The notes under the pieces: model-generated
Told to the model about the DNA's origin: nothing
What the model saw: only the letters and a program-made list of their open reading frames with translations
The model's database searches: none
Shown here: positions 1 through 10,836 of the stretch, one piece after another
Position numbering within the stretch: the first letter of the stretch is position 1
Layout of the letters: each line of letters opens with the position of its first letter
NCBI GenBank assembly: GCA_032718475.1
Contig: JAUCBJ010007498.1
Coordinates: 1-41,286, forward strand
Direction: 5' to 3'
From: Nemertoderma westbladi
Lineage: Eukaryota; Xenacoelomorpha; Nemertodermatida; Nemertodermatidae
Length of the DNA: 41,286 nucleotides
Position numbers and translations under genes: made by a program

Positions 1-661
1 ACAGTTGTCTCTCTACTCGCTCCATAGAGCTGAAGAATCCCTGTGCGTATCCGGCTGCGGACCTCTTCCATACAGCTGGATCGATGGTTTCCTTGGCTAC
101 TCCCATCCGGTGTATGTCTTCCCAGGCAGCTTCTGATAAATCAAACGGGAGTCCGGGTCCGGGGAAGTTCCATTGCGACTCGACAATAGACTTCAGTTCT
201 TCACTAGTGTAGCCCGCGTAGCTATCTCTAGTTGTCCGTTGACTCTTCGCCCAATCGATCTGGTGTTCTTCCACCGCGATCAATAACCCGGCGAGCACGG
301 CTGCAGGAAGGATGAGAAGGGGATCCGTATAAACCGCATCCGTCATCTCTGCTCCGCTCTCGGGTGTCAGCTCTACAGTATCATCACTACTGGAGCTGCT
401 GGGCCTCTGAGGAATAAGTTCTTGACTAGCGGGTTGTTGCTGTTCCGCTGCCTTTTGGTCTCGCTTGACCTGAGCTCGAGTGCCTATGATAGACCTACGA
501 TGTTGGACTAGCCTAGGTTCTGTTATTACTACTGGAGGGATGACCTTCCTCACAGTGGGAGGTGAACTGGATTTACGACCAGACGTTTGTACGTCTCTAT
601 CTGAGTCGCAGATAGTTACATCTAATAAACTGTCTGACAGGTTCTGCTTAGTATCAGACAT
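1..661 (-). CDS. Unrecognised protein, N-terminal part, truncated by window edge
   Basis: Reading the minus strand from an ATG at 661-659, the frame stays open for 220 codons to base 1 and continues outside the window. A stop (TAA) lies in frame about 12 codons upstream, so this ATG is the first available start. The protein begins MSDTKQNLSDSLLDV. Residues 1-105 are polar and low-complexity (Ser/Pro/Gln/Arg, with a QQQ run and an SSSSSDD run). A hydrophobic stretch (ILPAAVLAGLLIAV) sits near residues 115-128. A more folded-looking part follows, rich in Trp and acidic residues (IDWAKSQ, QWNFPGPGLPFDLSE, AAWEDIHRMG). Base composition is clearly GC-richer than the flanking AT-rich DNA, which supports real coding. 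I do not recognise the family. A gag/ORF1-like product of a mobile element, or a host first exon, are both possible. No function is assigned. Confidence 0.6.
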   Translation of the reverse strand, partial: MSDTKQNLSDSLLDVTICDSDRDVQTSGRKSSSPPTVRKVIPPVVITEPRLVQHRRSIIGTRAQVKRDQKAAEQQQPASQELIPQRPSSSSSDDTVELTPESGAEMTDAVYTDPLLILPAAVLAGLLIAVEEHQIDWAKSQRTTRDSYAGYTSEELKSIVESQWNFPGPGLPFDLSEAAWEDIHRMGVAKETIDPAVWKRSAAGYAQGFFSSMERVERQL

Positions 662-744
662 GACTATGTATACTGTTGAATGTCTACTGCTGTATTACAG
701 TCTGAGTAAGTCTAGTAACTCAGTATTACCTGCTAGTCTAGTAA

Positions 745-1045
745 TTAATTACCGGTACTGCTACTCAGTATAGCGTGATATATATAATATATTAGACTAC
801 CGGTATACTTTATAGTATATATAACTATATAAGTATTATTACAGACTAGGTTTATCACAGAATACCGGTATAATTTTAGCACAAATATATATAAATATAT
901 AATAGGCCTATCGGAATACCGGTATACAGCTTACAGTTTGTAGGATATATAATTCTAAAATAGAATTAATTACAAGTACCGGTATAATTTCAGCCTAGAT
1001 TTATAGAAATAAAGATAATAGGCCTATCGTAAATACCGGTATATC
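745..1045. repeat. Cluster of TACCGGTA palindromes at roughly 57-bp spacing
   Basis: ACCGGTA cores occur at 751, 799, 864, 918, 978 and 1035, spaced 48-65 bp apart, usually inside AATACCGGTATA. A second palindrome, TAGGCCTA, precedes two of them (near 903 and 1021) in the shared context TAGGCCTATCG. The block is a degenerate tandem repeat. It lies immediately upstream of the minus-strand ORF that starts at 661, where its promoter or 5' UTR would be. Regulatory function is inference. Confidence 0.6.
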
Positions 1046-1987
1046 AATTATTTTAGAATAATTGAATTTCTGAACTTTAGGGTTACTTGGTTACTTTAAC
1101 TTACTTTATTACCGTTATTTAAGCAGTAATCCAACTTATATTGAGGCCTAATGGTTGTATGGTAGGCCTACGATTTATAAATCGTTAGATTTGATTTATA
1201 ATATATATATACCCGTTTTAATGGGTTTTGTCAATGTTTGAAATAAATGTTATTATTTCTGGGGAGTAATCACTACACAAAGCGGTACGCTTTCAGTGAA
1301 GTGTTACGTACAGGACACTAAAACAAATAATACTAATTTACCTAAGTTACTTAATACTACAAATTACGTACAATTCGGGTGAGATTACAATCTCTAAATA
1401 AACACAAAAATTTACAAAAACACAAATACGAATTTTTAGGGTAATTTTACAAGAAGTCTACAAACCAGCCTAACAAAGGGTTAGAAAACTGATTATTACA
1501 GCGGACAGGGTACTACGGTATTTGAAATAATAAGTAGTAGTAAATACACTGCGTTGTCTAGATAGGAAAATACCACCGCCTGACGACCTATAGCCGTATC
1601 GCTATAGGTTCTACGTTATGTATCACGGAGTGTTCCTACCTAGAAGTTAATAGAGCTAATCGAATGTGCCTATCAACCACTTTACAACACAAATATAATG
1701 TCTACAATAATTACTTCGGAAAGTACTGTACACTAAACCCTAAATTAGGTACGAGTACTTGTACAACAGATAATCAGTAGTTAAATATACTTGAACAGCT
1801 AAAAGAACCACGGCATCTGCTGGAGTGACCGATGCACAAAATCACCAGTCTTTACCTACGCCGAGCAGCCCGTGTAGTACCGGGGTTAATTTAACTATAG
1901 CGGTATGTATAACAAACACAATTACTGTAGGAACAAACTTGGGGACTTGAATGTTGCGAATAATCGCATAAACTCTGAATAATAAAT
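1046..1987. other. AT-rich non-coding stretch, no gene seen
   Basis: No convincing coding frame is present on either strand. The stretch holds a TATATATATA run near 1201-1211 and further TAGGCCTA-type palindromes near 1142 and 1164. I see nothing else in it. Confidence 0.5.
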
Positions 1988-2575
1988 ATTACGCTACGCG
2001 TACAAACTACTCAAACAAAATACAGACCGAACACTGACAGACTACTATCAAGCCTAAACAAACCACGGTATATGCAGACTCCGAAATGATTAGGGAGTAT
2101 GCGCTCTAACCCAGTAGTGCGACTTATTCTTTAGTTGGGGTTTACCTTACAGCATTCGCTGCCCTTACTGCCTAATCGTACTTAATCGGACAGATGATCT
2201 ACACACGCGGCAATCCGTTCAGACCTAATAACAGCCAGACAACTATCCAGCCTACAAATTATTTAAATAAAATTATACGCTACCTGTACAGACTTACACA
2301 AACAGAGTACAGACTAAACGATGGCAGACTACTCTCAAGCCTAAATAAACTACAGGACATGCAGACTCCGAAATGATTAGGGAGTATGCGCTCTAACCCA
2401 GTAGTGCGACTTATTCTTTAGTTGGGGGTTTACCTTACAGCGTTGCTGCCCCTACTTCCTAACCGTACTTAATCGGACAAGTGCTCTACACACACTGCAA
2501 TTCGTTCGGACTTAACAGCAATCAGACAACAGCTCAGCCTACAAATTGTCTGTACAATCTGATCAGGTTTACACG
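1988..2575. repeat. Tandem duplication, 287-bp period, two copies
   Basis: Matching landmarks recur at a constant offset of 287 bp: ACTACTATCAAGCC at 2041 against ACTACTCTCAAGCC at 2328, CAGACTCCGAAATGATT at 2075 and 2362, and CGTACTTAATCGGA at 2177 and 2464. The centre (about 2072-2190) is nearly identical between copies, while the edges have diverged. The copies carry no coding frame. A short open frame at 2194-2376 has no coding character. Confidence 0.85.
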
Positions 2576-2639
2576 CCTTCTGTTCAATACTGGCCTACAA
2601 ACAAATAAAACTTGACAGAAATAAGTAAAAATCTCAATA

Positions 2640-2780
2640 AAAAACCAGGGCTGCAGTCCCTGATTAATTATTAAGGCCTACTGGTATATAATAATCAAAA
2701 TCGAATAATACTGCTGTAGGTACCGGTCCGGATGATCAGGCAGTCAGGCCTACTGGTTACCGGTCGACCGGTACTTTCGA
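2640..2780. repeat. Palindrome-rich segment with perfect 16-bp palindrome
   Basis: TACCGGTCGACCGGTA at 2758-2773 is a perfect 16-bp palindrome. Nearby are GGTACCGGTCCGG (2719), AGGCCTACTGGT (twice, 2673 and 2747) and CAGGGCTGCAGTCCCTG (2646). The ACCGGT and AGGCCT motifs are the same ones that form the cluster at 745-1045, so the two blocks are probably related repeats. Confidence 0.55.
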
Positions 2781-4290
2781 CTTTATTGCTTACTGCAATA
2801 AAGAAGCTATATCCTTTAATGTTCGCGCTTTCAGACCTTTGGCAGTTTAACCCGCCAAATTAGAATGTCTTCTAGATAATAAATCGCTTTTTAGTCTATG
2901 ACAAGTATTTGATTCACTACACTAGTCGAAACCAATCCGTGCGCGACCATTCACCCGCTGGATATTCCCGGGAGATTGGGTTCGACGGTTTAATTTTATT
3001 GCTATGTAAGCCTAATGTATTATTCGACTGACAGTATTATATAATCTCTGACAATATTATTCACCTTCGGTAATATTAACAGTTCCTTTAGGACGTGGCG
3101 CTTTATCTATATAAACAGAGTTATGACTTAAACTACTCACAACGATATGGCTTAATTATAATCCACATATATGACGCATTCTTTAGGAATTGCTTCTTTA
3201 ACAGACTCACTCATACACTATGCTGCACAATACTGCACACCAATCTGCCAATCTTCACTGATTTTAGTCACATATAAAAGGAACACAGGCTGACTCATGT
3301 AGGGTCTATCAAATAACATTAGATTCACTTCAAACCACTTTAACATAAGTCACAATCGTTTATCTGTAACCCTTCTCTCTTACCTTCGGTATATCAAGAA
3401 CATTGGGTTTCGGGGTTGTTTATCGTTATTCCAAATATAATAATTCATCAACCATATTATGAAGAACTGACGGTAAATAGCAGTATAAAACAACAATGAA
3501 AACACTGATTGTTATGAGTTTGCAATGTTTCAGCAGTCAGCATGTATGATCAGTCAGCAGTCATCAGGTGCGCAGTATGCAGACATCAGTCATTTGTTAA
3601 AGGATATATGCCCTTTATAATTAAACCTACTAGTGTACGACTAAAAAGCAGTACAGCACAAAAATACTTCCAAGCCGTTCTTTCTTTGGCTCAAGACTGA
3701 ATGTCAACACTGCCCATAGGCATTGCGTCATTTCTCGGAAATTTTCTGTACAAGGAGCCACAAAAACGCTCTCATTGGCTGACTGAACTGAGAGACGCCG
3801 TAGAACAAAGGAAATCAACACGTATGAATGTCAGCTGTTAACCGTAGTCATAGTAACTACTGTTCAAGAGTAGCTATCACCCCTTTGCATCACGAATTGC
3901 CATAGAATCACAAAATATGCCTTTCACAGTACACATACGGAGGAAATAGGTCTTAGATCCTCTAAAAACACCGATACAGCAATAATACGGTCTCTTACAC
4001 TTATTAAATCAACTACAGAGTATTTTAATGTAAAAGATAATAAAAATAACGGGGCAATTCAGCAAAGGCTTTTACAGAACTGGAAATAATAGTGTTTGAA
4101 ATATCGGAAAAATGTTCACTATTTAAGTGCATTTTGCACTAAGTGCCCATATGTCTTTTCCCAAGTTTTATCCCATTTCACACACTACAATCTATCCTCT
4201 ATCCAATGAAAAAAGTTTCAGATTAAACGGCCCTGTAGAACCGAAGTTATTGATGTTTAAAAATAGTCACTCGAAAATTTCAAATTCTCT
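2781..4290. other. Non-coding stretch, no gene seen
   Basis: AT-rich DNA with only short open frames lacking coding character (3095-3277 plus, 3630-3821 minus). No RNA gene, tandem repeat or recognisable mobile-element fragment was found by eye. Confidence 0.45.
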
Positions 4291-4365
4291 TGGTCAGATA
4301 GTCTAGTGGTTATCAATCACGTTAATGAAACCTACGTTCGCGGGTTTGAAATCCAATATTGACCA
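4291..4365 (+). tRNA. tRNA-like sequence, probable pseudogene or SINE head
   Basis: The 75-nt segment has a tRNA outline. A 7-bp acceptor stem pairs TGGTCAG with TTGACCA, allowing one G-T pair. An A-box-like TAGTCTAGTGGTTA follows at 4299, and a B-box-like GGGTTTGAAATCC at 4341. The A-box region most resembles tRNA-Glu or tRNA-Asp. The anticodon stem is not convincing and the T-stem has mismatches, so a functional tRNA is unlikely. The sequence downstream is A/T-homopolymer-rich, as often follows SINE heads, but no SINE body was identified. Confidence 0.4.
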
Positions 4366-6189
4366 TTCTTAATTTTTTGCAAAAAAAAATATTTTTATTT
4401 TTTTACTAAAATCGCTCTAACTTCGGTTCTGGTGGTCCAAATTCGATAAAATTGGTATATTCTTTGCCGTAATTTTTTTCTTAATCTTTTGAGAAGGGGT
4501 TATTATTGGCCCCAATAAAATTAAAATAAAGGGCCAAAATAACGCGATATTTTTCGACCCTTAAAATTCGTAATTTTAATTATATATGTTAAGATAAAAG
4601 ATAGCGGAGTTAATTTGATACCTTTTACAGGTACTTTTGGCGCAATACGCTAAACTATAATGGAGTAGCGATTTGTTAAAAAAAAAATTTTTCGTCCCTT
4701 TTTAAAAATATTATATTTCACACGATCGCCTGCCGCTCCAGTTTTATAATACCTCCGGCGCTGTAATTAACGCTGTTAGATAGATAATTTAACGCACTAT
4801 AAGTCTGTGTAAACAAATCTCCCGTAAGTTAAGTAGTTTTCGAGCTAGACGATTCCCCCCAAAGCGAGTTTGAAGCGCGAAATTATAATTTTGGCCCTCA
4901 TTTTTTTAATATCATCCTTGGAGCAAAACCGATAGCATATTTGAATTCCCCGTATCGATATTGACCGCATAGAATGTACCTTAACCAACTAAAGTTAAAA
5001 ATAAAAAAATATTCGATAAAAACTACTTTACAAATTCTGGCCCTTTTTGGCCCCTATTGCCGACATATTTTTTGTACCCCCACTCGATAGGAACGTAGCC
5101 CCAATGGTCTTCTACGAGTTTCATAAAAGAATTAGTGGATTCCTACCCGCGTTGTCGAATTAAACATTTCGGAAATAAGTGTTCCAAAAAAGACGGACAA
5201 AAACGTACAAATTTACGGCCCCTTTTTCCACCCGAAATTTTAATAAATATCTTACCCCCATTCGATACGAAGGTAGTACCACTCTTCCCCTTTCCAACCG
5301 CGTTACTTTCGTCCCCGTGCGATTAATATTAGCCGAGTTATAGCGGATCCCGCAAAGCCATTTTGTCCGTTTTTTCAACTTTGACGGACAATTTCGGGAA
5401 AAAGGCGTGGTAATCTTTTTTGAAAAAAAAAACGAATTCACCAATTAATCCCTTCTATCGTATCCCGGCGTCGCCTAAGCAATAACCTAGGGTTTTTTCG
5501 AGCCACTGTAGAGCGCCTTTCAAAAAAATTTTAAAAAAGTCGAAAAAATGACGGTTTTTTGTCCGCCGTGTCCGTCGAGGGGATAGATTTGCTAATGTTA
5601 GAGTTGCTAATATCTTAGAATTCCGAGCCGCTCCCCTGGTGCGAAAATAAAAAAAATTGGTCTGTTCCTTCATCGAAAAGTCCCCCAGAATCCCAAGTTA
5701 ACCTATATAGTTAGCGATGGCCTGCGGCTTTAGGAGCGGCCGCGGTATTCACCTCCCTCATAGCGGCCGCGGCGGTGTTGCGTCAAATGGAGAAATATTT
5801 ATCCCACCAAGGACCACACCAATTTGCTTTCCACCCGGTGAGTGCTGACTGTAACCTGTCTATAATAGATTCGGTTCATTTAGTGCGAGTGTGTGCTTCC
5901 GTAATACTGCAATATTATTCCCCAACTTGTAACTATAATCTATCGCTACTATAATGTGTTCAGTACGAGTGAACCGTGAGCTTACCACGCACTAGATTCA
6001 ATATAGCGTTCTACTTGTAATATAAAAAAGTCACACGTACATTTGCCCGCCAACAACACAACATAATGGAACAGTCTACACGTAGATATTACACTATTCC
6101 CTTGAAGCAGTTTATAGAGCCGAAAGGCATTTGATAGTACTCACAAGGGCTACAACCAAACTCCTTTGCCCGATGTGGGTTAGCCTCCT
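4366..6189. other. AT-rich non-coding stretch with a pair of AGCGGCCGCGG repeats
   Basis: Long A/T homopolymers and recurring phrases such as GGCCC(T)TTTTTGG are present but no coding frame is convincing. The open frames at 5135-5326 (plus), 5160-5444 (minus) and 5455-5673 (minus) are compositionally random. Two copies of AGCGGCCGCGG lie at 5735 and 5762, a small GC-rich island in otherwise AT-rich DNA. A good 5' splice-site-like CCCGGTGAGT occurs near 5835, but with no exon to attach it to. Confidence 0.4.
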
Positions 6190-6704
6190 GTAAAAGCCTT
6201 GACAATATCCTACCCTTAAAAATATTTAAATCGCTTTACCACACATTCATACATCCATCTATCATACGGAATAATTTTATGGGGAAACTCAAGTGCAAGA
6301 AACATAAATCCAACTAGAATTATTAAAATAAAAGAATTAATACAGGCGATAAAATTCAACCACTACTACCAAGCACAAGCTCCATCAATTTACAAACTAC
6401 TTAACATTCCAGCTGTAGAAAAACTACAAGAACTGGAAACGGCCAAACTTATGTGGAAAATTATTAACCACAACAAAACAAGATTACATTACATCGCTGT
6501 TTAAACCAACAAGTCTCATTCACTCATCACACGTTCTACGTCTACCTGTAACTACTCTACTGTATTTCATACATCGAACCAGATTACAGCAAACGCAAAT
6601 GGGGCAATAATCTGGAACTCACTAGGCCTACCCATAGAAATCAAAAATCAAAACAATATTTTTCAAAAGCATTAAAAGAGATACTCATAGAAGAACTGAT
6701 ATAA
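6190..6704 (+). pseudogene. 3' end of a CR1-like non-LTR retrotransposon RT ORF, decayed
   Basis: Conceptual translation across frames gives the C-terminal region that follows the reverse transcriptase core in CR1/Rex1-like elements: LPLKIFKSLYHTFIHPSII, then YGIILWGNSSARN, KLLNIPAVEKLQELETAKL, NGAIIWNSLGLPIEIKN, and SKALKEILIEELI before a stop at 6702-6704. At least three breaks occur: a frameshift near 6265 between SII and YGI, a stop near 6502, and a frameshift near 6664. No RT catalytic motif lies upstream, so this is a 5'-truncated copy. It resembles the homologous region of the element at 41.0-41.2 kb, so both probably belong to the same broad lineage. It is not functional. The clade call rests on motif resemblance only. 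Confidence 0.7.
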
Positions 6705-7065
6705 GCTACATGCTACAATAGACTGTTAATATCGACATTTAACCGTTATTTAACTACACCATATGACGGAATTAGTGCATGCAATAAGGCACAACTTTAA
6801 TGGAATTAAATTAAATCAAAACAAAACAAATCTAAATCAAACGAAAAAAACATCCGCTCCAGCTGGCTTTGCCCCCCCCCCCCCCCCCCCTCCAAGGCAC
6901 CCTTTGCTAACTAAAGGTCGCCTTACCCCCCTCCCCCTCCCGCCACTCCAACATCAATTTACTTCAACTAACAGCCAGACTGGAAAACTGGCCCCAGAGA
7001 AGAAATTTCCACCCCACATCCAATGCTAGATTGTATTTCCGCGGAATGGAGCGCACTTTTGGTTG
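6705..7065. other. Post-element region with a 19-nt poly-C tract
   Basis: After the retrotransposon stop comes an AAATTAAATC-rich stretch, which could be the element's 3' UTR or tail. A run of 19 C follows at 6872-6890, in a C-rich context. An apparent proline-rich open frame here (6763-7029) is produced by the C tract and is not considered a gene. Confidence 0.5.
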
Positions 7066-7094
7066 ATGCTATCTTCTCACCGGGAAGATAGCAT
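7066..7094. repeat. Perfect 11-bp hairpin
   Basis: ATGCTATCTTC (7066-7076) and GAAGATAGCAT (7084-7094) are exact reverse complements around the 7-nt loop TCACCGG. No gene adjoins it, so a terminator role cannot be argued in a eukaryote. It may be a foldback remnant. Confidence 0.7.
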
Positions 7095-8761
7095 GAGGAG
7101 AGTGTTAGCGGATCCATCCGTTGCACGCCACCTACCGAGAGAATAGGGAATAGAGTGATTTACGAATCACACCAAGGTATCCAATATCCTATATAATATT
7201 GGATTCAAAGGAATATTATGAGGCAATGTGGTGCTAGCTGGGAGATGGTTAATAACTCATATCTTTGAAGAAGCTAGCATAGGGCCAAAGGGAACAAGAA
7301 ATGAAAGGGGGAGAAAACCAACCAATAGCGGGGCAGCACATGGCCAGTAACGCGTATCTATTGGTAGGTCGACATGTAGGTAGAAATGTGTAATAAGTTT
7401 TCTAAGCAATCTGTATAAATCCATTACCCAATATTAATTGCGTTCAGTTGGCTATTAATTACTGTGGAAGTCACCCGTGTGCTACATACAGATTTTGCTG
7501 TTGTTTACCGGTACTTATATATATATCAGCTATTATTAACAACGATGAACCATTAACTCTTATATTCAAACCGGCCTTTCAACAACAACAAACAGGCGAC
7601 GCGTACTAAACACGACATAAACACACCAGTCGGGCGGGATCGCACATCTGTATCAATCAATAATCAACCATGCTTGTGCGCCTGTACTTAATGTATATTG
7701 GTAATGCAGGCTGTTGAGCTTCGTGCAAACATTATTTTGTATATGGCGTATATGTATATTATTCTGCATACAAGAAATCGATAATGTACATACATACATT
7801 GTGTGAATGCGTTTGTGAAAACAATCTCCGCTATAGCTGTAGTATTTAATCCTCCCGTTTGTCCCCTTACTTATGAGTATTCTTAGCTCTATGTAATAAA
7901 GCAACGCCACTCCAACAACTCCACGTGTATGTTTCATTCGAAGATTTGCACGAGTTGTTATAAAGTACATTATTACCCTGCCTAGGGGACGAAATATCAC
8001 ATTATAGTTGTACCCTACATTTAGTAACCTAGTGCGTGATATAGTCTATACAATAGCTAGGCGATCAACTGTAAAATTAAACTGAACTTGAAACTTTAAA
8101 GCAGGCAAATCCCGTTAATTTAAATACTAAGCTAACAGCAACTGGACGCTGTACAGTAAGTGTAAAAGCTAAAATTATAAAAAAAAGCGATGAAACTATT
8201 TATTATTATGTCCAAACTTTTTCTACTTTGATTGATGCTATATTAATTCCTATAACGAAATTTTAAAAGTTCCATCAAAAGTTGTTTTTTTCCACAGGGT
8301 CAAGTATTGCACACATTATTTTAACAATTTTTTTAAGACTTATCAAAACTTCCACACCATGGTTCAATGGTTCCTCAATGAACATTTTCATTTTAATATG
8401 GTCATACAGTAGCTAGATAAGATGATTCATGTCAGTAGCACTATACTGTATCAGCTATGGCACAAGATTCCTAACTATTTTAGTCTACCGGCCAACTCCG
8501 AAAATAAAGGTTCGAATGGCATTTTTTGTTAATGGTTGACATCCACATCATTTTTGTGTAACCACATCTGTATTATTGATCTAGTGTCTTTTTAAAACTT
8601 AATCTGCTCCAAATAAGGGCCCTTGACTGCGCGATTAGACTCGATTTGACACCATATTACCCTTTCCCAAGATGGTACCGGTATACGTTGTGTGATTTTT
8701 TGTGTTTTTGAATTTTAAATCATTTTGATGATTTTCTCACAAAACGCAAAGCAAACAAAAC
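7095..8761. other. Non-coding stretch, no gene seen
   Basis: The sequence has mixed composition and no convincing ORF. A 115-codon open frame on the minus strand (7653-8000) lacks recognisable domains and coding character. Small features are an imperfect inverted repeat ATCCAATAT/ATATTGGAT near 7169-7193 and isolated ACCGGTA sites near 7507 and 8678. Confidence 0.4.
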
Positions 8762-8826
8762 AATTGAAAATTTAAATTAAATTTAAATTTAAAAAATTAA
8801 ATTTAAATTTAAATTCAATTCAATTT
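8762..8826. repeat. AT-only palindromic block
   Basis: Alternating AAATTT/TTTAAA runs form a near-perfect 65-bp inverted repeat that could extrude as a cruciform. It consists of repeated ATTTAAATTTAA units bounded by AATTGAAAATTT on the left and AAATTCAATTCAATT on the right. Confidence 0.6.
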
Positions 8827-9519
8827 GTTGGGGCTGTTACTAGGACCGGGTTGGCGGACTGGAAAAAGATATCGTAAACTTTATTTCTTCCAAAATGTTT
8901 ATAACAGTTTCAGGAAAACATTGATGCATCGGAAGACTTAGTCTTCGCGCTACCAGACCTAGCGAATCTACCTTGCCATTCCATGATTGGTCTTTTATTG
9001 TTGCACAGCACAGTGTGACAATGAACTATACACTACCGCTGATTAACAGACCGTTGTCACTGACCAAACAGACCTGGCCATACTGCCTTCACAAAGGTAG
9101 TTGTCAGGTCACAAAGGAAACAGCTGCAGAAACCGTTCCGGTTTCTGACACAGGAACAGAAAATATGATGAACCCAGGACTGACCACTACACTGATACAC
9201 TGAGACGGGCAAGGAAATGCTGTAAACAGATATACTCATCGGTAATATCTCCTTGGTCGAAGGCAATACTGCTGAAAAGATCATTAAGACCAATAGTGCC
9301 AGTGAGGTGTAGACCCCCCCCCCCCCCCCCCCCATTGAGTGTTTGGATCTCATTGATCCTATCATCATAGACATGTATAGAGCAAACAAATTGAGTCCCA
9401 CGCGAAATGAATAAGTTGGTCACAGTTCCAAAGAAGTGCAACCTAACACTCTTTGGATATATAAAATTATATTAAAACTAACTGCTGATGTAGACATTAA
9501 ATTGTGGATGTGGCACTTA
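8827..9519. other. Mostly non-coding; 20-nt poly-C tract, doubtful minus-strand ORF
   Basis: A run of 20 C spans 9314-9333. On the minus strand, two flanking stretches (9334-9441 and 9190-9313) read as fairly protein-like sequence when joined through the tract (TNLFISRGTQFVCSIHVYDD before it, TGTIGLNDLFSSIAFDQGD after it). The frame across the homopolymer is unreliable and no family is recognised, so I do not annotate a gene. Confidence 0.3.
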
Positions 9520-9748
9520 ACCAGTTTCGGACCCCACACCCGTTTGTTCTAGAACAAACATAACCAGTTTCGGACCCCACAACCGTTAGTTCTAGAACAA
9601 AATATAACCAGTATCGGACACCACATCCGTTAGTTCTAGAACAAAATATGAACAGTTTCGGACCCCACACCCGTTTGTTCTAGAACAAAATATAACCAGT
9701 TTCGGACCCTACATCCGTTAGTTCTAGTCCAATCCAGTTCTAGTTCTA
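9520..9748. repeat. Five-copy 44-bp tandem repeat with TTCTAGAA palindromes
   Basis: CAGT(T/A)TCGGAC recurs at 9522, 9565, 9609, 9653 and 9697, a period of 43-44 bp. Each unit contains GTTCTAGAAC or a one-base variant. In copies 1 and 4 this extends to the 12-bp palindrome TGTTCTAGAACA. The last unit degenerates into CCAATCCAGTTCTAG. TTCnnGAA matches the core of heat-shock elements, but no gene start is visible nearby. Confidence 0.85.
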
Positions 9749-10836
9749 GAACAATTTAAAAAAAAATAAATAGATAAAATGTTGTAGATCATTTTCAAAA
9801 AAGTAACGTTTCAGCATGAATACTATAAAGGGACTAGCCGCAGGGCGTATCTCTCTCTACCTTGCACCCTCGGTGACACATATGTATACTATAGGTTGGT
9901 AGAGTATTAGTAAAAAATTAATAGTTAATAAATTAATATAGTTTGCTATTGCGTGTAATAAATAAAAACTAAAAAATATTGATTAAAATATTGTATCGCA
10001 CACAAGTTGTGTAGAGAAAATATAATGAAACAGATACAGTACATGAAATATAAAGCGTGGCACATTGAAGGTTATTTTCCTCGCGCAAATAGCTAGTAGC
10101 TTCGCGGCCAGTAGCTACCGGTTTCGCGGCAAGTAGCCAGAACCAAAGGTCCAGTAGCTAGTGGCCGCGGTTATACCTATTGGCGATGAGACAGTAGCTA
10201 ATAGATCGAAGCTCGAAGCTTCTAGCTATAATGCATCATGGAAACCGGAAATAAAATTATATGCTAAATAACAACTCATTGCATTAATTAAGCTAACTAT
10301 TATTCAATTTAGAACACTGACTTAGCTATCTATGTTAATATTAACATCTTGTTATCAACATTTTAGAATCATAATAATAATATTTGCCAATAATTGCCGG
10401 ATTCGATAGCTTGCTTACACTTCCAGTTAAGATGAATATTCTTTATCTCTCTGTGTCGATAATTGCCGTGATCGTCGTGAGAATATGGTGTATTTATTAA
10501 AAATAATCTCCACCGGATTCATCAACTCTACTTCAGTATACTAAATTTTGACCCTTTACAACGAATGTTACTATAAGCAGATAAGGAACCTTAATATGAT
10601 ATAGGCATATTATAATGATGATAATAGTAAACTTTTAACTAAAATAATTGTGACTTAGAGGAAGTTGGGGAATTTATCCTGTATATAATAGTGTGTGAAA
10701 GACACACATACAGACTGCCTAAACCCATCCGTCAAACAGACTGCGGACTGCAAACTGCCTGCATAGCGGAAAGGAGTATATACCGGACCGCGAGCGGCGC
10801 GATAACTGTGTGAACTGCGCATCACGGCCAGATGAC
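9749..10836. other. Non-coding; AGTAGCTA-rich block and possible retrotransposon 5' UTR
   Basis: At about 10090-10220 the phrase AGTAGCTA/AGTAGCC recurs with GCGGCCA or CGCGGC between copies, a small degenerate repeat. No coding frame is visible. The GC-richer segment from about 10690 to 10836, with CAGACTGC(G/C)GACTGCAAACTGC repeats, may be the 5' UTR of the retrotransposon that follows. Its exact 5' boundary could not be placed. Confidence 0.4.

Noticed and set aside
480-773. Plus-strand 97-codon ORF
   Set aside because: It is antisense to the better-supported minus-strand CDS at 1-661 and has poor coding composition.
5135-5673. Short ORFs on both strands in the AT-rich region
   Set aside because: No domain, biased composition and overlapping frames. 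They are chance openings.
6763-7029. Proline-rich 88-codon ORF
   Set aside because: The proline run is only the C19 homopolymer. The flanking codons are the AT-rich tail of a dead retrotransposon.
9057-9441. Two minus-strand ORFs with a glycine run
   Set aside because: The glycine run is the C20 homopolymer, so the frame across it is unreliable. The peptide halves look somewhat protein-like but match no family I know.
10810-10836. Nine extra N-terminal residues for ORF1 from a GTG
   Set aside because: A GTG start is unlikely in an animal mRNA. The ATG at 10837 has a strong context.
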